DNA from: JBFXDI01 sp050181295
GTDB lineage: Bacteria > Pseudomonadota > Alphaproteobacteria > Rhizobiales > Aestuariivirgaceae
NCBI GenBank assembly: GCA_050181295.1
Contig: JBFXDI010000132.1
Coordinates: forward strand, 1-10,860
Reading direction: 5' to 3'
Length of the DNA stretch: 10,860 nucleotides
Part shown: piece after piece, positions 7,247 to 10,860 of the stretch
Layout of the letters: each line of letters begins with the position of its first letter
How positions within the stretch are numbered: the first letter of the stretch is position 1
Program-made: the position numbers and the translations under genes
The notes under the pieces: model-generated
What the model was told of the DNA's origin: nothing
The model's database searches: none
Seen by the model: the letters and a program-made list of their open reading frames with translations, nothing else

Positions 7247-7391
7247 ACGACACAGAGAGAGAGAGGCTGACCGCCGGTGCCGCGCGACGGCCTTTAACGT
7301 TACTATCGATCCTCTCGCACAGATACGTCAAAAGACATGTGTTCTTCTCGGTTGTTCACACAGTTTCTCTCGTGATGGTGATCTTGGTGCA

Positions 7392-7418
7392 GGAACAACT
7401 GAAACACGATGGCGGTTT
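7392..7418 (+). promoter_or_regulatory. possible EcfG-type general stress promoter
   Basis: GGAAC (7392-7396), a 17-base spacer and GGTTT (7414-7418) match the EcfG consensus GGAAC-N16/17-CGTT with one mismatch. It ends 63 bases before the ATG of the Met-rich protein gene, a normal leader distance. This would place the gene in the general stress response; no experimental evidence is visible in the sequence. Confidence 0.4.
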
Positions 7419-7481
7419 GCTATCCGAGGCTCCAGCGATCGGTGGGAGCCAGCAATCTACCTGACAAGAAGGAAAGACCCG

Positions 7482-7865
7482 ATGAGGACCGCCCTTGCGA
7501 CGGCCATGCTTTTTGGCGTTCTAAGTGTGACTGCAGCATCAGCTCAGAACATGACGTGCGATAAGGCCACCATGGACAAGATGAACTCCGACGTCAGCGC
7601 CATGAACGGCGCCGGCCAGATGAAGGAGAAGAAGGACATGGCCATGAAGGAGATGATGACGGCTCAGGAGGCCATGGCCGCCAACAAGATGGACGAGTGC
7701 ATCATGCACATGAACAATGCGATGAAGGCCATGGAGGGCGCAAGCATGGACGGCCAGTCTGGCCAGATGGACAGCTCCGGCCAGATGACCACCTCCCAGG
7801 AGCCGACAGTGGGTACCAAGGAGACCGAGAAGAACAAGGCCGACAGCCCCGAACCCCAGCAGTAA
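7482..7865 (+). CDS. methionine-rich exported protein, possible periplasmic metal binder
   Basis: The 127-residue product has a clear signal peptide with probable cleavage at ASA-QN (residues 21/22). The mature part of about 106 residues has 18 methionines. Most lie in a probably helical stretch (28-85) of M-x-x-M and M-x-M spacings, such as MAMKEMM (53-59) and IMHMNNAMKAM (74-84). Two cysteines (Cys26, Cys73) could pair, and His76 sits among methionines. The C-terminal 40 residues are polar and probably disordered (Gln/Ser/Glu/Lys/Pro). Met-rich periplasmic proteins often bind Cu(I), so copper binding is a fair guess, but it rests on composition only; a general stress protein is the alternative. 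AAGGAAAG stands before the ATG and an intrinsic terminator follows the stop, so it is a single-gene unit. Confidence 0.75.
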   Translation: MRTALATAMLFGVLSVTAASAQNMTCDKATMDKMNSDVSAMNGAGQMKEKKDMAMKEMMTAQEAMAANKMDECIMHMNNAMKAMEGASMDGQSGQMDSSGQMTTSQEPTVGTKETEKNKADSPEPQQ

Positions 7866-7879
7866 ACGGTGCAAGTTGG

Positions 7880-7912
7880 AGCCCCGCTCGGTGCGATCCG
7901 AGCGGGGCTTTT
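7880..7912 (+). terminator. intrinsic terminator after the Met-rich protein gene
   Basis: A perfect 12-base stem, AGCCCCGCTCGG (7880-7891) with CCGAGCGGGGCT (7898-7909), has a 6-base loop and is followed by a short T-run. It starts 15 bases after the stop codon. Confidence 0.9.
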
Positions 7913-8063
7913 CATCGCGACAAATGGAGTATCGCCGACCTACCTGTGGCATGAACGCAACGCAGGCGAAGAATCCATAGGGCCCCGTTCTACCTTTGCT
8001 GGTACGTCGCGAGGGAGGGAGATACCGTAGGGTCAATAATAATCCTGCACCTTGGGGGGTGTC

Positions 8064-9401
8064 ATGCAGACTTTTGTCCGGACGCTATTGGCGTCATCCG
8101 CATTGATCGGGGCGACTGCGGCAGCGTCGGCCGCGGATTACTCTCCTCCTCCCGCATACGCACCAAGCTGGACCGGCTTCTATATCGGCGGCCAATTCGG
8201 CGGCGGCGCCGTGGTCCATGAGGTCGACATCCCGGCCAATGGCCCCATCTTCAACTTCAATGGAATCGGTGGAGAGGGCTTCCTTGGCGGCGGCATGGCG
8301 GGCTTCAACTACCAGATCGGCCCCAAGGTCGTGATCGGCGCCCAGGCCGACTTCTCATGGACCGACATCGAATCCGAAGCCTCTCTCAACATCGGCGCGC
8401 TCAATGCAAATGCCTCGATCCGCGCCCAGTGGCTGCTCGGCGTCTCAGGCCGCCTCGGCTACCTCCTGAACGACAATGCTCTGCTCTATGTCATCGGCGG
8501 ATACTCGGCCGCCCGCTTCAAGGCGAGTGCCGGGATTGCCGGCGTTGGTGGAGCGAGCCTCAAGGAGGACGTCGACGGATTTCATATCGGCGGCGGTCTG
8601 GAGGGCCGGATCACGGACTCTGTCACGCTCAGAGCGGAATACCGCTACATCCAGTTTCAGGAAGAGGAGTTCGTTGGCGGGCTGATAGGCGTCGAGCCCT
8701 CGATGCATGTCGGCACTGTCGGACTGGCGTGGAACTTCGGCTGGCCCGGCGGTGAAGCCCATGTCTCGCCCACAGCCGACTACGAGCCGATGCCGGAGGC
8801 GACCGTCGCGAGCTGGTCGGGCCTTTACTTCGGTGGCTTCATCGGCGGTGGCGCGCTCGTTCACGACATCGACATTCCCGCAAACGGCCCTATCCTCGAG
8901 ATCGATGGCATCGGCGGCGAAGGCATTCTCGGCGGGCCGATGGCGGGCCTCAACTATCAGATCGGCAGCTTCGTGATCGGCGCCCAGTTCGATGCGGCGT
9001 TCACCGGTATCGAGACCGAAGCCTCGCTGAACCTGGCGCCCTTGCTGACAGCGAGTGCCGAGGTACAACTGGACTACATGCTCTCGGCATCCGCGCGGGT
9101 TGGCTATCTGCTCAATCCAGATACTCTCGCCTATGTCATTGGCGGCTACACTCATGGGCATTTCTCGGCTGATCTGAATGTCGGCGGCATCGTTGCTCTC
9201 AACGCCAGCGACGAGAAGAGCTTCGCGGGCTTCCATGTCGGCGGTGGTCTGGAAGCCAAGCTGACCGACACGCTGACGGCCAGGGCCGAGTATCGCTACA
9301 CCCAATTCGGGGAGGAAGATTTCTTCGGAGGGCTGGTCGGCGTGTCGCCTTCCATCCACACCGGCACCGTCGGCCTTGCCTGGACGTTCTTCTCCCTCTG
9401 A
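8064..9401 (+). CDS. outer-membrane protein with two tandem Omp31-like beta-barrel domains
   Basis: The 445-residue protein has a signal peptide (cleavage near ASA-AD, residues 21-25) and two copies of one domain of the Omp25/Omp31 outer-membrane beta-barrel type. Copy 1 is about residues 35-225 and copy 2 about 250-442, joined by a Pro/Gly-rich linker. Matching landmarks are SWTGFYIGG and SWSGLYFGG, DIPANGPI in both, GIGGEG in both, AEYRYIQF and AEYRYTQF, and the terminal strands VGTVGLAWNF and TGTVGLAWTF. The final F-x-x-L residues differ slightly from the classic terminal Phe. Single-domain relatives have about 200-230 residues and fold as 8-stranded barrels. I chose ATG 8064, with a GGGGGG run 4 bases upstream, over the in-frame TTG at 8052. 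An intrinsic terminator follows. Whether it forms two barrels or one larger one is not decidable here. Confidence 0.9.
   Translation: MQTFVRTLLASSALIGATAAASAADYSPPPAYAPSWTGFYIGGQFGGGAVVHEVDIPANGPIFNFNGIGGEGFLGGGMAGFNYQIGPKVVIGAQADFSWTDIESEASLNIGALNANASIRAQWLLGVSGRLGYLLNDNALLYVIGGYSAARFKASAGIAGVGGASLKEDVDGFHIGGGLEGRITDSVTLRAEYRYIQFQEEEFVGGLIGVEPSMHVGTVGLAWNFGWPGGEAHVSPTADYEPMPEATVASWSGLYFGGFIGGGALVHDIDIPANGPILEIDGIGGEGILGGPMAGLNYQIGSFVIGAQFDAAFTGIETEASLNLAPLLTASAEVQLDYMLSASARVGYLLNPDTLAYVIGGYTHGHFSADLNVGGIVALNASDEKSFAGFHVGGGLEAKLTDTLTARAEYRYTQFGEEDFFGGLVGVSPSIHTGTVGLAWTFFSL
8166..9389 (+). repeat. internal tandem duplication of barrel domain
   Basis: The DNA for copy 1 (8166-8738) and copy 2 (8811-9389) encodes domains of nearly equal length (191 and 193 residues) with many identical short blocks. 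The codons have drifted strongly at synonymous sites, so the duplication is old and protein similarity has been kept by selection. Confidence 0.8.
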
Positions 9402-9445
9402 TCGCTCGGGGCGGCACGTCTCCCACACCTCCCAAGGTAAACTTC

Positions 9446-9472
9446 GCCGGAGCAATGCTCCGGCTTTCTTTT
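9446..9472 (+). terminator. intrinsic terminator after the double-barrel outer-membrane protein gene
   Basis: GCCGGAGC (9446-9453) pairs perfectly with GCTCCGGC (9457-9464) around a 3-base loop, followed by TTTCTTTT (9465-9472). It lies 45 bases after the stop. The loop contains the ATG at 9455, which therefore is unlikely to be the start of the next gene. Confidence 0.9.
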
Positions 9473-9490
9473 GAACAGGCGGGGTTTGAT

Positions 9491-9736
9491 GTGATCCCCG
9501 CGCAATGCCGTGCCGCACGAGCATTACTCGGACTGAGCCAGAAAGACTTGGCTACCCGGAGTGGAGTCAGCACGCGAGCCGTTGCAGCATTTGAGCTAGG
9601 CGAGACCACTCCGACATATACTACCCTCTGCAAGCTCCAGCAGGTTCTTATTAGCGCAGGCGTGCGGTTCACGCACGAGGACGAGCGAATAGGTGTTTAC
9701 CTCCATCATCCGATTACCGATAGCCGCTCGTATTGA
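9491..9736 (+). CDS. small XRE-family helix-turn-helix DNA-binding protein
   Basis: An 81-residue protein that is almost only a Cro/C1-type helix-turn-helix. IPAQCRAARALLGLSQKDLA forms helices 1-2, followed by the recognition region SGVSTRAVAAFELGETTPTY and a helix KLQQVLISAG. The tail GVRFTHEDERIGVYL is typical of short alphaproteobacterial XRE regulators. GTG 9491 is preferred as start: GGCGGGG lies 6 bases upstream and family members begin at this point, whereas the upstream ATG at 9455 sits inside a terminator loop. No ligand domain is present and no toxin or partner gene is adjacent, so its target is unknown. It converges with the SulP gene. Confidence 0.75.
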   Translation: MIPAQCRAARALLGLSQKDLATRSGVSTRAVAAFELGETTPTYTTLCKLQQVLISAGVRFTHEDERIGVYLHHPITDSRSY

Positions 9737-9818
9737 ACTCCACCGGCGCACTTCGCGGGACAACCTTCGTATCTGGTGTTGAGGCGGTCAGCGCGGCCGG
9801 TCTTATGGCGCTCGATCC

Positions 9819-10860
9819 CTATTGAAGCGGCAGCTCCTTGCCCTTCCGTGCTGCGGCGATGGAGGCTTCAACCGTCGGCTGATGGACCACGAGCGGAGTT
9901 TGGATGCCGTATCGCTCAAGTGCGCTATGGACGTCTGCCGATGCACCGGTGAGGTAGACGACGGCACCTTTGCGGTGAGCCTTGTCTATGAAGCCCTTGA
10001 GGCTATGCGCTCCGGAGGAGTCGATGAACGGTACGGCACCGAGATCGAGGATAAAGGCTTTGGGAGCGAGGTTGATGCGCTCAAGTACGGCGGCAACCGT
10101 GCTTGATGCTCCAAAGAAGAAGGCGCCAGCGATGCGGTGGACCACAATATCGGGATCGGTGGTGATCTCAAGATCGTAGTCCGGCCGGCCGCTGACGGCG
10201 TCGGGCTTGTCCTCCTCGACCAGTGGCACATGCGTCTGCACCTGGATCGCCTCCGACATGCGGTGCATGAAGACGAGCGAGCCGAGCACCACACCTACCA
10301 CGATCGCCTCTGTGAGGTCTCGAAAGATGGTGAGCCCAAAGGTCGAAAGCAGCACCAGTGCATCGGCGCGTGAGGCGCGGATCAGGGTCACGAACTCGGC
10401 GCGCTCAGCCATGTTCCAGGCGACCACGATCAGGATGGCCGAGAGGGCCGCAAGCGGAATGTCCCCGGCAAGCGGGGCAGCAACCGCCATGAAGGTGAGG
10501 AGGAAAAGAGAATGCAGCATGCCGGCCACAGGGCTTCGAGCACCAGCCCGGATATTGGTGGCCGTGCGCGCTATGGTGCCTGTGGCTACGATGCCGCCGA
10601 AGATGCTGGCTGCGACATTGGCGATGCCTTGCGCCACGAGCTCGCAGTTCGAGCGGTGACGGCGGCCTGTCATGCTGTCGGCGACGACGGCGGAGAGCAG
10701 CGATTCGATGCCGCCGAGCAGTGCGAAGGTGAAGGAGTCGGGTAGCACCGCGACAACCTTTTCGAGCGAAAAATCCGGAAGAGCTGGCGCCGGAAGCGAG
10801 CGCGGGATGCCACCAAAGCGGGTCTGGATGGTCTCGACATCCAATCCGAATACTTTCACC
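9819..10860 (-). CDS. SulP-family anion transporter with C-terminal STAS domain (5' end beyond window)
   Basis: The visible 346 residues are the C-terminal part of an inner-membrane SulP (SLC26-like) transporter; the frame remains open to the right edge, so the true start is outside. The transport domain shows SulP landmarks such as GGIESLLSAVVADSMTG (49-65), RHRSNCELVAQGIANV (67-82) and GTIARTATNIRAGARSP (94-110), then several more helices to about 198. The cytoplasmic STAS domain covers about 236-340, with the FIDSSGA motif (278-284) whose serine is the phosphorylation site in anti-anti-sigma relatives. Family substrates include sulfate, bicarbonate and organic anions; the sequence does not decide between them. 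It ends in TAG and converges with the XRE gene, with no clear terminator in the 82-base gap. Confidence 0.9.
   Translation of the reverse strand, partial: VKVFGLDVETIQTRFGGIPRSLPAPALPDFSLEKVVAVLPDSFTFALLGGIESLLSAVVADSMTGRRHRSNCELVAQGIANVAASIFGGIVATGTIARTATNIRAGARSPVAGMLHSLFLLTFMAVAAPLAGDIPLAALSAILIVVAWNMAERAEFVTLIRASRADALVLLSTFGLTIFRDLTEAIVVGVVLGSLVFMHRMSEAIQVQTHVPLVEEDKPDAVSGRPDYDLEITTDPDIVVHRIAGAFFFGASSTVAAVLERINLAPKAFILDLGAVPFIDSSGAHSLKGFIDKAHRKGAVVYLTGASADVHSALERYGIQTPLVVHQPTVEASIAAARKGKELPLQ

Larger units (their letters stand above)
7116..7481. other. 366-base divergent intergenic region
   Basis: The region separates the FecR-like gene (minus) from the Met-rich protein gene (plus), so it should carry both promoters. 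I see a 10-base inverted repeat (7205-7246), a short GA run near 7254-7263 and a possible EcfG-type promoter (7392-7418). An open frame of 93 codons at 7183-7464 has no good ribosome site or recognisable protein features and was not called. Confidence 0.5.

Noticed and set aside
7183..7464. Plus-strand open frame of 93 codons in the intergenic region
   Set aside because: No ribosome site, mixed composition and no recognisable domain; it overlaps the candidate promoter and inverted repeat of the next gene.
8445..9524. Minus-strand open frame of 359 codons opposite the outer-membrane protein gene
   Set aside because: Antisense shadow of a strongly supported gene; no domain, signal or ribosome site, and it crosses the terminator.

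Overview
The window looks like chromosomal DNA of a GC-rich alphaproteobacterium, most likely a member of the Hyphomicrobiales (Rhizobiales). The reasons are the Omp31/Omp25-like outer-membrane protein, the XRE regulator starting with the typical IPAQCRAARALLGLSQ segment, a fused subunit I/III caa3-type oxidase, and heavy GC bias at third codon positions. Genus cannot be decided from the sequence. No tRNA, rRNA, CRISPR, insertion sequence or phage gene was seen.

Positions 1-6538 are a respiratory block, all on the minus strand. Reading in the direction of transcription: coxB (subunit II with CuA and a heme c domain), a fused coxA-coxC (subunits I and III), a small three-helix membrane protein, a CtaG-type assembly factor, and a membrane-anchored triheme cytochrome c. 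These five genes overlap by about 4 bases or lie 3 bases apart, so they form one translationally coupled operon. After a 187-base gap comes a second tightly linked pair: a DUF2231 membrane protein and the start of a lipoprotein resembling PQQ-dependent sorbosone/glucose dehydrogenases, which runs off the left edge. A reasonable model is that periplasmic dehydrogenases pass electrons to c-type cytochromes (including the triheme protein) and on to the caa3 oxidase, with CtaG helping build its copper sites.

Positions 6681-7115 (minus) encode a small exported protein with a FecR-like beta region and a C-terminal membrane anchor. A 366-base intergenic region follows. It holds a 10-base inverted repeat and a possible EcfG-type general-stress promoter in front of a very methionine-rich exported protein (7482-7865, plus), which ends at a strong intrinsic terminator. 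Next on the plus strand is an outer-membrane protein made of two tandem copies of one beta-barrel domain (8064-9401), again with a clear terminator, then a short solo XRE regulator (9491-9736). The right edge holds the C-terminal part of a SulP-family anion transporter with a STAS domain on the minus strand.

The most interesting points are: an oxidase whose active site looks A-type but whose usual K-pathway residues in subunits I and II are replaced; the triheme cytochrome built as a monoheme domain plus a c4-like diheme module; the double-barrel outer-membrane protein; and the Met-rich periplasmic protein near a copper oxidase. None amounts to a clearly new system; they are specific, testable oddities.
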